A stretch of DNA of 64,000 nucleotides, from contig NZ_JAUCGQ010000001.1 in the NCBI RefSeq assembly GCF_030362835.1, forward strand, positions 1,467,461 to 1,531,460. Reading direction: 5' to 3'. The stretch is from Cellulomonas alba. Lineage in GTDB: Bacteria; Actinomycetota; Actinomycetes; Actinomycetales; Cellulomonadaceae. Position 1 is the stretch's first letter. Every line of letters begins with the position of its first letter. Below the pieces are notes generated by a model. The model ran no database searches. It had not been told where the DNA came from and saw nothing but the letters and a program-made list of their open reading frames with translations. Positions 7,986-17,525 of the stretch are shown here, in pieces. The translations under genes and the position numbers were made by a program.

Positions 7986-8405
7986 ATGCCCTACGCCGGC
8001 GACCTGACCCCTCAGCAGGCGTTCGACCTGCTCACTTCGGACGACCGTGCGGTGCTGGTCGACGTCCGCACCGACGCCGAGTGGCGCTACGTCGGCATCC
8101 CCGACCCCGCGGCGGTCGACGGGCGCGCGGCGCTCATCGAGTGGATCACCTACCCGTCGGGCCGGCCGAACCCGCAGTTCCTCGTGCAGCTCGCCGAGAC
8201 GGGCCTCGAGCCCGGTGACGCGCGGCCCGTCGTGTTCCTGTGCCGGTCGGGCGCGCGCTCGATCGCCGCCGCCGAGGCCGCCACCGCCGCGGGCTTCGGC
8301 CCGTCGTACAACGTGCTCGAGGGGTTCGAGGGCGACGTCGGCGCCGACGGCCACCGCGGCCACACGGGCTGGAAGGCCGCAGGCCTCCCGTGGCGCAACC
8401 TGTGA
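7986..8405 (+). CDS. rhodanese-like sulfurtransferase
   Basis: A 139-aa single-domain rhodanese. VLVDVRTDAEW is the first conserved motif, and VFLCRSGARS forms the active-site loop with the persulfide Cys at about residue 86 (CxxxxR). It starts at ATG 7986 behind GGAGG and directly follows the SAM riboswitch. Its stop overlaps the metZ start by 4 nt (GTGA), so the two are translationally coupled. The likely role is to deliver sulfane sulfur for homocysteine formation by MetZ; that link is inferred from the operon. Rhodanese-metZ pairs occur in other actinobacteria. Confidence 0.92.
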   Translation: MPYAGDLTPQQAFDLLTSDDRAVLVDVRTDAEWRYVGIPDPAAVDGRAALIEWITYPSGRPNPQFLVQLAETGLEPGDARPVVFLCRSGARSIAAAEAATAAGFGPSYNVLEGFEGDVGADGHRGHTGWKAAGLPWRNL

Positions 8406-9670
8406 CCGGGTCGGAGACCGGCCGGGTTCCGGGCCCCGCCGACTGGGACGACCGCCGCGCGCCGCGCGACCAGCTGCGCCCGGACACGCTCGCGGTCCGC
8501 GGCGGGCTCGTCCGCTCGCAGTTCCACGAGATCTCCGAGGCGCTGTTCCTCACGCAGGCGTACACGTACGACTCGGCCGCGCAGGCGGAGGCCGCGTTCT
8601 CGGGCGAGGTCGACCGGTTCCTGTACTCGCGGTACGCGAACCCGACGGTCTCGACCTTCGAGGAGCGGCTGCGCCTGATCGAAGGCGCCGACGCGTGCAC
8701 GTCGACCGCGTCCGGCATGTCGGCCGTGTTCACGTCGCTCGCGGCGCTGACGAAGAGCGGCTCGCGGATCGTCGCGTCTCGCGCGCTGTTCGGCTCGACG
8801 GTCGTGATCTTCGACGAGATCCTCGCGCGCTACGGCGTCCGCACGGACTACGTCGACGGCCACGTGCTGTCGCAGTGGGAGGACGCGCTCGCGACGCCGG
8901 CCGACGTCGTGTTCTTCGAGACGCCGTCGAACCCGATGCAGGACCTCGTCGACATCCGCGCCGTCTCCGAGCTCGCGCACCGGGCCGGCGCGACCGTCGT
9001 CGTCGACAACGTCTTCGCGACGCCCGTGCTGTCCAAGCCGCTCGAGCTGGGTGCCGACGTCGTCGTCTACTCGGCGACCAAGCACATCGACGGCCAGGGC
9101 CGCGTGCTCGGCGGCGCGATCCTCGGGCCCCGCGAGTACATCGACGGACCGGTGCAGCAGCTGATCCGCAACACCGGGCCGTCGCTCTCGGCGTTCAACG
9201 CGTGGGTGCTGCTCAAGGGCCTCGAGACGATGTCCCTGCGCGTCCGGCACCAGGCGTCCGTGGCGCTGCGCGTCGCGCGGTGGCTCGAGGAGCAGCCCGG
9301 CGTCGCGTCGGTGCGGTACCCGTTCCTCGCGTCGCACCCGCAGCACGAGCTCGCGAAGGCGCAGCAGACGGGCGGCGGCACGGTCGTCACGTTCGACCTG
9401 CGGGTGCCCGAGGGCGCGAGCGCCGACGTGGCGAAGAAGGCGACGTTCGCCGTGCTCGACTCGCTGCGCATCATCGACATCTCGAACAACCTCGGCGACG
9501 CCAAGTCGATGGTCACGCACCCGGCGACGACGACGCACCGCAAGCTCGGCGCGGAGGGCCGCGCGGCCGTCGGCATCGCCGAGTCGACCGTGCGTCTCTC
9601 GATCGGGCTCGAGGACGCCGAGGACCTGATCGCCGACCTCGCGCAGGCGCTGGACGCCCTCGGCGCCTGA
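8402..9670 (+). CDS. metZ: O-succinylhomoserine sulfhydrylase MetZ
   Basis: A 422-aa Cys/Met-metabolism PLP enzyme making homocysteine from an activated homoserine and sulfide. It shows YSRYANPTVSTFEERL near residue 75, the PLP loop VVYSATKHIDGQGRVLGG with Lys at about 227, and the C-terminal SLRIIDISNNLGDAKS and STVRLSIGLE typical of MetZ rather than cystathionine gamma-synthase. GTG 8402 overlaps the rhodanese stop; another GTG at 8390 is possible. The acyl group used (succinyl or acetyl) cannot be decided from sequence. SAM riboswitch control is shared with the rhodanese gene. Confidence 0.92.
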   Translation: MTGSETGRVPGPADWDDRRAPRDQLRPDTLAVRGGLVRSQFHEISEALFLTQAYTYDSAAQAEAAFSGEVDRFLYSRYANPTVSTFEERLRLIEGADACTSTASGMSAVFTSLAALTKSGSRIVASRALFGSTVVIFDEILARYGVRTDYVDGHVLSQWEDALATPADVVFFETPSNPMQDLVDIRAVSELAHRAGATVVVDNVFATPVLSKPLELGADVVVYSATKHIDGQGRVLGGAILGPREYIDGPVQQLIRNTGPSLSAFNAWVLLKGLETMSLRVRHQASVALRVARWLEEQPGVASVRYPFLASHPQHELAKAQQTGGGTVVTFDLRVPEGASADVAKKATFAVLDSLRIIDISNNLGDAKSMVTHPATTTHRKLGAEGRAAVGIAESTVRLSIGLEDAEDLIADLAQALDALGA

Positions 9671-9706
9671 CGCCTGCGGGCGAGCCGGGCGCGCACGGCA
9701 CGACCC

Positions 9707-9744
9707 CGGTCCGCGCGTCGCCCTCGTCGGCGGCGCGCGGACCG
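9707..9744 (+). terminator. hairpin after metZ
   Basis: Perfect 11-bp arms (CGGTCCGCGCG and CGCGCGGACCG) flank a 16-nt loop, 36 bp after the metZ stop. There is no T-run, as is usual in this GC range. It probably ends the rhodanese-metZ transcript before the DUF1345 gene. Confidence 0.55.
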
Positions 9745-9758
9745 CGAGACTGGCGGCC

Positions 9759-10412
9759 ATGGCTCGCCGCGAACGGTTGCACCCGCTCGATGTGTCGCCG
9801 CTCGCGCGGCTGATCGTGTCGCTCGTCGTCGGCGCGCTCGTCGGCGTGGTCGTGGCGACGCTCGTCCCGACCGAGTCGGGGGTGGGCGCGGTGCTGACCG
9901 GGTGGGCCGCCACGTGCATCGTCTTCGTGCTGGCGGTGTGGCTCGCCGTCGCGCCGATGGGTCCCGAGGACACGCAGACGCACGCCACCCGGGAGGAGCC
10001 CACCCGGCGCGGGGCGAGCCTCGTCGTGCTCGTCGGCTCGCTCGGGAGCCTCGCCGGCGTGATCGCCCTCCTCTCCGGCACCGGCGGACGGAAGGCGCTC
10101 GAGGTCGTCGCCGTCATCGTCAGCGTCATCGGCTCCTGGGCCGCGGTGCACACGATCTTCGCGCTGCGGTACGCGCGGCTGTACTACTCCGACGCGGTCG
10201 GCGGCATCGACTTCCACCAGGACGGGAACCCGCAGTACACCGACTTCGCGTACGTCGCCATGACGGTCGGCGCGACGTTCGCGATCGCCGACACGGACCT
10301 CGAGTCGTCCGTCATGCGCCGCACCGCGCTGTGGCACTCGTTGCTCTCGTTCGGCCTCGGCACGGTGGTGATCGGCCTGACGGTCAACATCGTCGCGGGC
10401 CTGTCGCAGTGA
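9759..10412 (+). CDS. DUF1345 membrane protein
   Basis: A 217-aa protein with about five or six hydrophobic segments. It contains the DUF1345 hallmark HTIFALRYARLYY followed by GGIDF and YTDFAYVAMTVGATFAIADTD. The family function is unknown. ATG 9759 is the only good start. The N-terminus (ARRERLHPLD) is basic and cytoplasmic. It stands alone between metZ and a lipoprotein gene. Confidence 0.9.
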   Translation: MARRERLHPLDVSPLARLIVSLVVGALVGVVVATLVPTESGVGAVLTGWAATCIVFVLAVWLAVAPMGPEDTQTHATREEPTRRGASLVVLVGSLGSLAGVIALLSGTGGRKALEVVAVIVSVIGSWAAVHTIFALRYARLYYSDAVGGIDFHQDGNPQYTDFAYVAMTVGATFAIADTDLESSVMRRTALWHSLLSFGLGTVVIGLTVNIVAGLSQ

Positions 10413-10511
10413 ACGCCGGCGCGCCCAGGTGAGCCGTTCGACGCCTCTCGTTCGTCTTCACTGCTGACGCCGCGTCCGCGGCGGACGTCCTGCGAGATCG
10501 GAGCCCCTGCC

Positions 10512-11303
10512 ATGCGCCGCCGACCGATGCTGCTCGTCACCGCGGCCGCGACCCTCGCGGTCGTGGCTGCCGTGGGCGCGTGCGCCGGCACCGGCGTCGG
10601 CGAGCCGGGATCGACGACGTCGTCGGGCGACGGCACGCACGCCGAGCCCGGGCCGACCGCCGCGGCGGATCCCGCGTACGCGGACCGCGCGCTCGCCGCG
10701 CCGTACCCGCTGCTCGACACCGCGTTCGGTCCGGGCACCATCACCGAGGCGCTGCCGTCGACGTCGTGGCGGTTCGGCACGGGCCGGGCCATGAGGGTGT
10801 CGGACCTCGTCGTCACCGGGCGGTTCACGGCGTGGCGGCACGGCACCGCGTCCATCTGGTCCGGCCCGCGCGACGCCTCCACCGGGGCGCCGGTGACCTG
10901 GGACGACGCTCGCGCCGAGACCCGCGTGCTCCTCATGACGTTCGACGTCGACACCGTGGTCGCGGCCGCGCCGGGGGTCACCAGCGACACGGCGCTGCGC
11001 GTCGCGATCACCGTCGACGCCCCGTACGACGCGGCCGCCGTCGCCCGCGGGCTCGTCGCCGGCGGCGAGACGGTGCTCCTGCTGGCCGCGCCCGGCGACG
11101 ACGGCCTCTGGCGAGTGGCGTTCGGCGGCGGCCTGCTCGGCCGGGTGGCGGACGACGGCGTCGTCACCTGGGGCGTCCTCGACGCCGCGGCGCGCATCGA
11201 CGCGTCGCGGCAGGCGCTCGCCGACTCGGCCGCAGGCGTCAGGGTCTCGGACCTCGCGGCGGCCGCCGAGCGCGCGCCCCGCACGATCGCCCTCGGCGGC
11301 TGA
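10512..11303 (+). CDS. putative lipoprotein of unknown function
   Basis: A 263-aa exported protein. It has basic MRRRP, a hydrophobic stretch (LLVTAAATLAVVAAV) and the lipobox VGAC with Cys at about residue 24, followed by a Gly/Ser/Thr-rich linker. The mature part has beta-rich stretches (SDLVVTGRFTAWRHG, TRVLLMTFDVDTVVAA) but no family I can name. It lies in convergent orientation with the paired-GNAT gene, with only 6 bp between stops. Confidence 0.75.
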   Translation: MRRRPMLLVTAAATLAVVAAVGACAGTGVGEPGSTTSSGDGTHAEPGPTAAADPAYADRALAAPYPLLDTAFGPGTITEALPSTSWRFGTGRAMRVSDLVVTGRFTAWRHGTASIWSGPRDASTGAPVTWDDARAETRVLLMTFDVDTVVAAAPGVTSDTALRVAITVDAPYDAAAVARGLVAGGETVLLLAAPGDDGLWRVAFGGGLLGRVADDGVVTWGVLDAAARIDASRQALADSAAGVRVSDLAAAAERAPRTIALGG

Positions 11304-11309
11304 GTGCGC

Positions 11310-12311
11310 CTACAGCTGCTTCGCGAACAGCAGCGAGTGCGCGTCGCCGACGTACGGGCCGAACGGCACGACCGCGCGGTAGCCCGCCGAGACGTACAGG
11401 GCGACCGCGGGCGGCTGCCGGACGCCGGTCTGGAGCACGACGCTCGTCAGGCCGAGCGTCCGCGCCTCGGCCTCGACGGCAGCGAGCAGGGCGCGCGCCG
11501 CGCCGACGCCGCGGGCCTCGTCCGTGACGAACAGCTTCTTCAGCTCACCCGATCCGGCGGCGTACCCGTCGCCGGAGGCGCGGAGGGCGGCGTGCCCGAC
11601 GGGCGTGCCGTCGAGCCGCGCGACGAACGTCGCGAGCACCCCCGCGCCGATGCGGGCGTCGTCGGCCTCGAAGCCGCCCGCGGCCTCGAGCGCCGGCTCG
11701 AAGTGCTCGTACGTCGCACGGTTGAAGTCACGCATCGCGCGACGCAACGCGAGCGCGTCGGCGTCGTCCCACTCCACGCGCTCGACCGTCAGGGTCCCGG
11801 TGGGACGCGGCGCGTGCGGCGCGCGCTCGACGGGCACGAGCGACTTGGCGAAGCACCGCGAGTCGCCCACCTCGGCGTACTCGCCGAAGTTGTCGATCGG
11901 CACGTAGCCCGCGCGCAGGTAGAGGCCGATGGCCTCCGGCTGCAGCGTCCCGGTCTCGAGGATCAGCCGCGTCAGGCCGTGCTCAGGCGCGCGACGCTCG
12001 AGCTCGGCGAGCACCCGACGGGAGTGTCCCTCGCCGCGCCGCTCCGGGACGACGAACATGCGCTTGACCTCGCCCGTGCCGGTGCCGTGCTCGTCGGAGA
12101 CGTCGCGGACCGCGCCGCACGCGACGGGCTCACCCGCGACGCGGAGGAGCGCGAAGACGACGATCCCGTCGCCCGTCATGGTGTGGCCGATGTCGTCGTC
12201 GCCGTACCGGTCCCGCAGCTCGCGCTGCTGGGCGGTGCGCAGGCGCGCGGCGTCCGGGTGGTCCCAGCCGACGAGCGCGACCTCGAGGGTCGGGTCCGCC
12301 GTCGTCGTCAC
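11310..12311 (-). CDS. tandem-GNAT acetyltransferase
   Basis: A 333-aa protein with two GNAT domains. The first (about 1-165) has [20 protein letters not shown] and a later [16 protein letters not shown]. The second (about 175-333) has [20 protein letters not shown] and [16 protein letters not shown]. Both keep the acetyl-CoA loop, so both may be active. GTG 12311 overlaps the purQ stop (GTGA), so it is translationally coupled to purQ. Substrates are not predictable; the coupling is noted under findings. Confidence 0.85.
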   Translation of the reverse strand: MTTTADPTLEVALVGWDHPDAARLRTAQQRELRDRYGDDDIGHTMTGDGIVVFALLRVAGEPVACGAVRDVSDEHGTGTGEVKRMFVVPERRGEGHSRRVLAELERRAPEHGLTRLILETGTLQPEAIGLYLRAGYVPIDNFGEYAEVGDSRCFAKSLVPVERAPHAPRPTGTLTVERVEWDDADALALRRAMRDFNRATYEHFEPALEAAGGFEADDARIGAGVLATFVARLDGTPVGHAALRASGDGYAAGSGELKKLFVTDEARGVGAARALLAAVEAEARTLGLTSVVLQTGVRQPPAVALYVSAGYRAVVPFGPYVGDAHSLLFAKQL

Positions 12312-13009
12312 GCGGCGCCGACGAGCGAGGTCAGCACCGACGTGAAGACCCGCAGCCCGTCCGTGCCCGTGCGCGGACCCTTCGCGCCGTCCGGGCCGAA
12401 GCCCGGCTCGACGGCGTGCTCGGGGTGCGGCATGAGCCCGACGACGTTTCCCGCGGCGTTGCACACGCCCGCGATGTTGCGGCGCGAGCCGTTCGGGTTC
12501 CAGCCGTCGTAGCGGAACACCACGCGACCCTCGCCCTCGAGCTCGTCCAGCGTGTGCTCGTCGGCGACGTACTGGCCGTCCTGGTTCTTGAGCGGCACCG
12601 TGATGCGCTCGCCTGCGGCGTACTCGCGCGTCCAGGGCGTGTCCGCGTTCTCGACCACGAGCACCTGCTCGCGGCAGATGAACCGCAGGTGGTCGTTCTT
12701 GATCATCGAGCCCGGCAGCAGGTGGGCCTCGGTGAGCACCTGGAAGCCGTTGCAGATGCCGAGGACGGGCAGGCCCTTGGCGGCGGCGTCGACGATCTCG
12801 CGCACGATCGGCGCGTGCGAGCTGATGGCGCCCGCACGCAGGTAGTCGCCGTAGGAGAACCCGCCGGGGAGCACGACCGCGTCGACGCCCTTCAGGTCGC
12901 TGTCGGCGTGCCAGAGCGCGACGGCCTCGGCGCCCGCGAGGCGCACGGCCCGCGCGGCGTCCCGGTCGTCGAGCGTCCCGGGGAACGTGACGACGCCGAT
13001 GCGGCCCAT
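12308..13009 (-). CDS. purQ: FGAM synthase glutaminase subunit PurQ
   Basis: A 233-aa class-I glutamine amidotransferase that feeds ammonia to PurL in purine synthesis step 4. The nucleophile elbow [10 protein letters not shown] places Cys at about 86, and GLMPHPEH supplies His 195 and Glu 197. The start ATG overlaps the purS stop (TGATG), and the stop overlaps the downstream GNAT start. purL is not in this window. Confidence 0.96.
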   Translation of the reverse strand: MGRIGVVTFPGTLDDRDAARAVRLAGAEAVALWHADSDLKGVDAVVLPGGFSYGDYLRAGAISSHAPIVREIVDAAAKGLPVLGICNGFQVLTEAHLLPGSMIKNDHLRFICREQVLVVENADTPWTREYAAGERITVPLKNQDGQYVADEHTLDELEGEGRVVFRYDGWNPNGSRRNIAGVCNAAGNVVGLMPHPEHAVEPGFGPDGAKGPRTGTDGLRVFTSVLTSLVGAA

Positions 13010-13272
13010 CAGGCCTGCACCGCCGCCGTGTCCGCGTAGACCGCGACGACGTCCTCGATCACGGGGTTGGACAGCACCTGCACGCCGGCCTCGCGCGCCG
13101 CGTCGAGGTGCTCCTGCGTGACATCGCCCTCGACCTCGAGCTCGAACCGCTTGCCCTGCCGCACGCCGACGAACTGCCCGAAACCGAGGCGCGGCAGCGA
13201 GCCGGCCACGGCCTTGCCCTGCGGGTCGAGGATCTCGGGCTTCGGCATGACGTCGACGACGACTCGTCCCAC
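13009..13272 (-). CDS. purS: FGAM synthase subunit PurS
   Basis: An 87-aa PurS that bridges PurQ and PurL in the FGAR amidotransferase complex. The sequence [19 protein letters not shown] and the closing [11 protein letters not shown] are characteristic. The GTG start at 13272 gives the canonical N-terminus, and it overlaps purQ by one nt. It is the first gene of the purS-purQ-GNAT unit. Confidence 0.95.
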   Translation of the reverse strand: MGRVVVDVMPKPEILDPQGKAVAGSLPRLGFGQFVGVRQGKRFELEVEGDVTQEHLDAAREAGVQVLSNPVIEDVVAVYADTAAVQA

Positions 13273-13317
13273 GGGTCTGCTCCCTGGTTCGCGCGGCGGT
13301 GGGGGTCGAGGCGGATT

Positions 13318-13734
13318 CTACCGGCGGCGGCGAGCGCCCCCGGCGGACGGCCACGGGTCGGACGCGCCGGTCGAGGAGGCCACTGGGCTGACGGCGTCCG
13401 CGCCGCGGTACGGCTGGAAGTGGCCGATCTCCGGAGGCTCGTCTTCGGGGAAGAACTTTGCCCGGAGCCTGGCCCGGCCACGCGCCGCGCCGACCACGCC
13501 GGACCCCGCCCCGACGACGAAGCCCGCCACCGCGGCGGGCCACGCCCATCCGCCGAGCCACACGATGCCGACGCTGATGGCCGCCATCAGCGGCATGTAG
13601 GTCACCGAGTCACGCACCGGGTACCACCGCGAGTCGAGGTCGGCCCGCAGCCACCCGTCGTGCCGACGGTCAGGCCGCCGCCCAAGCGCACGGTAGAGCA
13701 GCACGCCGCGGAGCGGCGGTCGCTCCGCGATCAC
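13318..13734 (-). CDS. small membrane protein of unknown function
   Basis: About 138 aa, with two adjacent hydrophobic segments ([33 protein letters not shown]) in the middle and a charged C-tail with [18 protein letters not shown]. Not recognised. GTG 13734 is chosen because coding character starts there; the longer frame (to 13839) reads through probable intergenic DNA. It precedes purS on the same strand with 45 bp between, so it may share the transcript. Confidence 0.55.
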   Translation of the reverse strand: MIAERPPLRGVLLYRALGRRPDRRHDGWLRADLDSRWYPVRDSVTYMPLMAAISVGIVWLGGWAWPAAVAGFVVGAGSGVVGAARGRARLRAKFFPEDEPPEIGHFQPYRGADAVSPVASSTGASDPWPSAGGARRRR

Positions 13735-13926
13735 GCGGGACCGTCCGCGAGCCTCGGCCGAACAGGCTCGAGCAGGACGCGGTGCGCCCGCTCGGACATC
13801 CGGAACGCCATGCGCCACACCTATCGCGCGGCGACCCACGGCGTCCCGCGTTCGGCGAGTCCGTCCGCCTCGGCACGGCGCGCCGTCGGCGTGTCGCGAC
13901 AGATCCCCACGTGCGGGTGCCGGTCG

Positions 13927-14832
13927 TCAGAGCGCGAGCCGCGACCCCGTCAGCCGCTCGTACGCCTCGAGGTACCGGTCGCGGGTCCGCTCGACGACCT
14001 CCGCGGGCAGCGCGGGCGGCGGGGTGTCGCTGGCCCGGTCCCAGCCTGACGCGGGCGAGGTCAGCCAGTCGCGCACGAACTGCTTGTCGAAGCTCGGCTG
14101 AGCGTGCCCAGGCTCCCAGCCGTCGGCAGGCCAGAACCGCGACGAGTCCGGCGTCAGCACCTCGTCGCCGAGCGTGACGGTCCCGTCCTCGGCGGTGCCG
14201 AACTCCAGCTTGGTGTCGGCGAGGAGCACGCCGCGCTCGCGCGCGATGCCCTCAGCGCGGGCGTAGACCGCGAGCGTCAGGTCGCGCAGCGTCGTGGCGA
14301 TGTCCTCGCCGAGGCGGTCCGCGACAGTCGAGAACGGCACGTTCTCGTCGTGCTCGCCGAGCTCCGCCTTGGTCGCGGGCGTGAAGATCGGCGCGGGCAG
14401 TCGCGATCCGTCGACGAGTCCGTCCGGCAGCGGGATGCCGGTGACCTGGCCGTTCACGCGGTACTCCGCGAGGCCCGAGCCCGTCAGGTAGCCGCGCACC
14501 ACGCACTCGACGGGGAACATCGTCAGCCGCTTGCAGATCATCGCCCGACCCGCGACGGCGTCGGGCACCGCGGTCGAGACGACGTGGTTCGGCACGAGGT
14601 CCGCGAGCTGCTCGAACCACCAGAGGCTCAGCTGCGTCAGGACGGTCCCCTTGCCCGGGATAGGCGTCGAGAGCACGTGGTCGTACGCCGAGATGCGGTC
14701 GCTCGCGACGACGAGCACGACGTCGCCGAGCTCGGCGCGGATCGCAGCGCCCACCTCGTCGTCGGCCGGCTCGTACAGGTCGCGGACCTTGCCGGAGTAG
14801 GTGTGCGTCCAACCGGGCAGCGTGTGCGTCAC
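13927..14832 (-). CDS. purC: SAICAR synthase PurC
   Basis: A 301-aa phosphoribosylaminoimidazole-succinocarboxamide synthase (ATP + CAIR + Asp to SAICAR). It shows the N-terminal SGKVRDLYE, VVASDRISAYD, CVVRGYLTGSG and ADTKLEFG motifs. The long form of about 300 aa is usual in actinobacteria. The GTG start at 14832 gives the expected THTLPGW N-terminus. It is transcribed divergently from the P-loop kinase gene. Confidence 0.96.
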   Translation of the reverse strand: MTHTLPGWTHTYSGKVRDLYEPADDEVGAAIRAELGDVVLVVASDRISAYDHVLSTPIPGKGTVLTQLSLWWFEQLADLVPNHVVSTAVPDAVAGRAMICKRLTMFPVECVVRGYLTGSGLAEYRVNGQVTGIPLPDGLVDGSRLPAPIFTPATKAELGEHDENVPFSTVADRLGEDIATTLRDLTLAVYARAEGIARERGVLLADTKLEFGTAEDGTVTLGDEVLTPDSSRFWPADGWEPGHAQPSFDKQFVRDWLTSPASGWDRASDTPPPALPAEVVERTRDRYLEAYERLTGSRLAL

Positions 14833-14891
14833 GCGCCTAGTGTGGCGTGCGGGCGCCGCCGCGGGCGCCCGCGTCTCGCGAGCGGAGTGCC

Positions 14892-15401
14892 ATGGGCGGA
14901 CCCGTTCTCGTGATGCTCGGCGGCCTGCCGGGCACGGGGAAGACGACGCTCGCGCGCCGGCTCGCTCAGGTGCTGCCCGCGGCGCACGTGCGGGTCGACA
15001 CGATCGAGCAGGCGATCCTTCGGTCGTCGCTCGGGGTCGACGCGCCCGCCGAGGCGGGCTACGGCGTCGCGATGGCGGTCGCGGCCGACTGCCTGCGGGT
15101 CGGGACGTCGGTGGTCGCGGACGCCGTCAACCCGGTCGACGCGGCACGGGACGGGTGGCGAGGCGTCGCCGACGCGACCGGCGCCCGGCTCGTGGAGCTG
15201 CTGCTGACGTGCGCAGACGCCGACGAGCACCGCCGACGCGTGGAGTCCCGGGCCGCCGACATCCCGGGGCATCGGCAACCGACGTGGGCCGAGGTGCGCG
15301 CTCTCGCGCTCGACCCGTGGCCCGGCGCCCGCGTTCTCGACACGGCGGGCACACCGCCCGACGAGATCCTCGACCGCGTGCTCGCGCTCGCCGTCGGCTG
15401 A
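14892..15401 (+). CDS. small P-loop kinase (AAA_33 type)
   Basis: A 169-aa NTPase with Walker A LGGLPGTGKTT near the N-terminus, a VRVDTIEQAI motif after strand 2 and LLTCADADEHRRRVESR like small-molecule kinases of the gluconate kinase/zeta-toxin type. No partner gene identifies a substrate. ATG 14892 gives Walker A at the usual place. It diverges from purC and converges with purD. Confidence 0.8.
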   Translation: MGGPVLVMLGGLPGTGKTTLARRLAQVLPAAHVRVDTIEQAILRSSLGVDAPAEAGYGVAMAVAADCLRVGTSVVADAVNPVDAARDGWRGVADATGARLVELLLTCADADEHRRRVESRAADIPGHRQPTWAEVRALALDPWPGARVLDTAGTPPDEILDRVLALAVG

Positions 15402-15463
15402 GCGGCCGGCAGCGTCGCACCGCCCGCCCCGGTTGGTCGCCGGCGCTGACCGCGCCGGCCCCG

Positions 15464-16750
15464 TCAGGCCAGGCCGCCCTCGGTGTGCCACTCGCCCCGC
15501 GCGGCAGCCTCGGCGATGTCCGTCCGGTGGTGTGCGCCGTCGAACGCGATCCGCTCGACGCCCGCGTACGCCGCAGCCCGCGCCGCGGCGAGGTCCGCCC
15601 CCCGGCCGACGACCGAGAGCACACGCCCGCCGGCCGTCACGAGCCGGCCGTCCCCGTCGAGCGCCGTCCCCGCGTGCAGCACGTGCACGCCCGGCAGGTC
15701 CTCCGCGGCGTCGATCCCGCCGATGACGTCTCCCGACCGCGGGCCCTCGGGGTAGCCGGCGGACGCGACGACGACGTTGACCGCCGCGTCGTCGCTCCAC
15801 TCGAGGGGCGCGAGCTCACCGAGCCGTCCCGTGGCCGCGGCCAGCAGCACGCCGGCGAGCGGCGTCGTCAGCAGCGGGAGCACCGCCTGGATCTCGGGGT
15901 CGCCGAACCGCGCGTTGAACTCGACGACCCGCATGCCGCGGCGGGTCAGGGCGAGGCCGCAGTAGAGGACGCCGACGAACGGCGTGCCGCGACGGGCCAT
16001 CTCCTCGATCGTCGGCCGGGCGACGGCGTCGATCACCTCGTCGACCAGGCCGGGCGACGCCGGGATCGGCGTGTACGCGCCCATCCCGCCGGTGTTCGGG
16101 CCGGTGCCGTGGTCGCCGACGCGCTTGAAGTCCTGCGCCGCGACGAACGGCACGACGTCGACCCCGTCGGACACCACGAAGACCGACACCTCGGGCCCGT
16201 CGAGGTACTCCTCGACCACCACGCGACCGCCGTCCTTGGCGAGGCACGCGAGCGCGTGCTCGAGCGCCTCGGCGCGGTCGGTCGTCACGACGACGCCCTT
16301 GCCCGCGGCGAGCCCGTCCTCCTTGACGACGTACGGCGCGCCGAACGCGTCGAGCGCCGCCTCGACCTCGTCGGGTGCTGTGACGAGCCGCGGCTCGGCC
16401 GTCGGCACACCCGCGGCGGCCATGACGTCCTTCGCGAACGCCTTCGACCCCTCGAGCTGCGCGGCGGCACGCGACGGCCCGAACACCGGGATGCCGGCGG
16501 CGCGCACCGGGTCGGCGACGCCCGCGACGAGCGGCGCCTCGGGACCGACCACGACGAGGTCGACGCCCAGCTCGGTGGCGAGCGCCGCGACGGCGTCGCC
16601 GTCGAGCTGGTCGACCGCGTGGACCGTCGCGAGCGCGGCGATGCCGGGGTTCCCTGGTGCGGCGTGCAACGCGCTGACCTGCGGGTCGAGGGAGAGCGCG
16701 CGGACGATCGCGTGCTCACGGGCGCCGGTGCCGACGACGAGGATCTTCAC
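15464..16750 (-). CDS. purD: GAR synthetase PurD
   Basis: A 428-aa ATP-grasp phosphoribosylamine-glycine ligase. It shows KILVVGTGAREHAI, APGNPGI, VGPEAPL, the ATP-grasp KEDGLAAGKGVVV and EFNARFGDPE. The GTG start lies 8 nt after a TAGGCT -10 box (minus strand, 16759-16764), consistent with leaderless translation. It sits alone between the kinase and the ArsR-type regulator. Confidence 0.96.
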   Translation of the reverse strand: MKILVVGTGAREHAIVRALSLDPQVSALHAAPGNPGIAALATVHAVDQLDGDAVAALATELGVDLVVVGPEAPLVAGVADPVRAAGIPVFGPSRAAAQLEGSKAFAKDVMAAAGVPTAEPRLVTAPDEVEAALDAFGAPYVVKEDGLAAGKGVVVTTDRAEALEHALACLAKDGGRVVVEEYLDGPEVSVFVVSDGVDVVPFVAAQDFKRVGDHGTGPNTGGMGAYTPIPASPGLVDEVIDAVARPTIEEMARRGTPFVGVLYCGLALTRRGMRVVEFNARFGDPEIQAVLPLLTTPLAGVLLAAATGRLGELAPLEWSDDAAVNVVVASAGYPEGPRSGDVIGGIDAAEDLPGVHVLHAGTALDGDGRLVTAGGRVLSVVGRGADLAAARAAAYAGVERIAFDGAHHRTDIAEAAARGEWHTEGGLA

Positions 16751-16758
16751 GTCGCCCG

Positions 16759-16764
16759 AGCCTA
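16759..16764 (-). promoter_or_regulatory. -10 box of purD
   Basis: Minus-strand TAGGCT ends 8 nt before the purD GTG. Transcription would begin at or next to the start codon, giving a leaderless mRNA. Confidence 0.5.
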
Positions 16765-16897
16765 TCGGCGCGGCGCCGCCCGTCTGCGGGCGGTCCGGAT
16801 ACGGGACACCGCGGCCTCGGCCGACGACGCCCAGGACCGGCCAGCCGCTCGCCCCTCGTGACGCCCGGTCCCGACCGTCGCGCCACGACGGCCGGCA

Positions 16898-17521
16898 TCA
16901 GCCCGCCACGGCCTCCTCGCCCGCACCCTCGACGGGCAGCGGCACGACGTCGAGGTAGACGCGGACCCGCCGCTCCTCGACCGGCTCCGCGTCGGCCGCC
17001 TCGGCCGCCGCCGTGGCGCGCGCCTTGGCCAGCGCCGAGTGCTCGTCCAGCACCCCGGACAGCGCCTTGACCAGCGCCTTCAGCTCGTCCAGCGTCATCG
17101 CGACGGTCTGCCGCGCGACGATCGAGGCGTCGTACCAGGGGTCGCGCGGGTCGGCCTGCGCGACGAACCGGGTCATCACCTGGGCCTGCTCGCCGACGAT
17201 GCCCTGCATGAGCGTGCGCGTCGCCGCGTTCGCCGACGGGTCGAGCAGCGTCTCGGCCGCCATCGTGAAGCCGACGGACGTCCACCACCGCTCGCGGCCG
17301 GTGCCGCGCGTCGGGTCGTCGGCGATGAAGCCGTGCCGCTCGAGCTGACGCAGGTGGTAGCTCGTCTGGCCGGTGCTCTCGCCGAGCGCGTGCGCGAGCT
17401 GCGTGGCCGTCGCCGCGCCGTGCTCGTTGATGTAGTCGTACATCCGCATGCGGAGCGGGTGCGCGAACGCCTTGAGCGCGTCGACACCGATCGCGCGCTC
17501 CGGGGGGTTGTGCTCGGACAT
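16898..17521 (-). CDS. ArsR-type winged-helix regulator of the adjacent MFS pump
   Basis: A 207-aa regulator with an N-terminal winged helix: ALKAFAHPLRMRMYDYIN, then TATQLAHALGESTGQTSYHL as the recognition region and RQLERHGFI. The longer C-terminal helical part (about 80-190) may sense a ligand. ATG 17521 is preferred because the operator palindrome (17526-17565) lies directly upstream. It diverges from the MFS gene, the classic layout of a local repressor. The ligand is unknown. Confidence 0.88.
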   Translation of the reverse strand: MSEHNPPERAIGVDALKAFAHPLRMRMYDYINEHGAATATQLAHALGESTGQTSYHLRQLERHGFIADDPTRGTGRERWWTSVGFTMAAETLLDPSANAATRTLMQGIVGEQAQVMTRFVAQADPRDPWYDASIVARQTVAMTLDELKALVKALSGVLDEHSALAKARATAAAEAADAEPVEERRVRVYLDVVPLPVEGAGEEAVAG

Positions 17522-17525
17522 GTGC

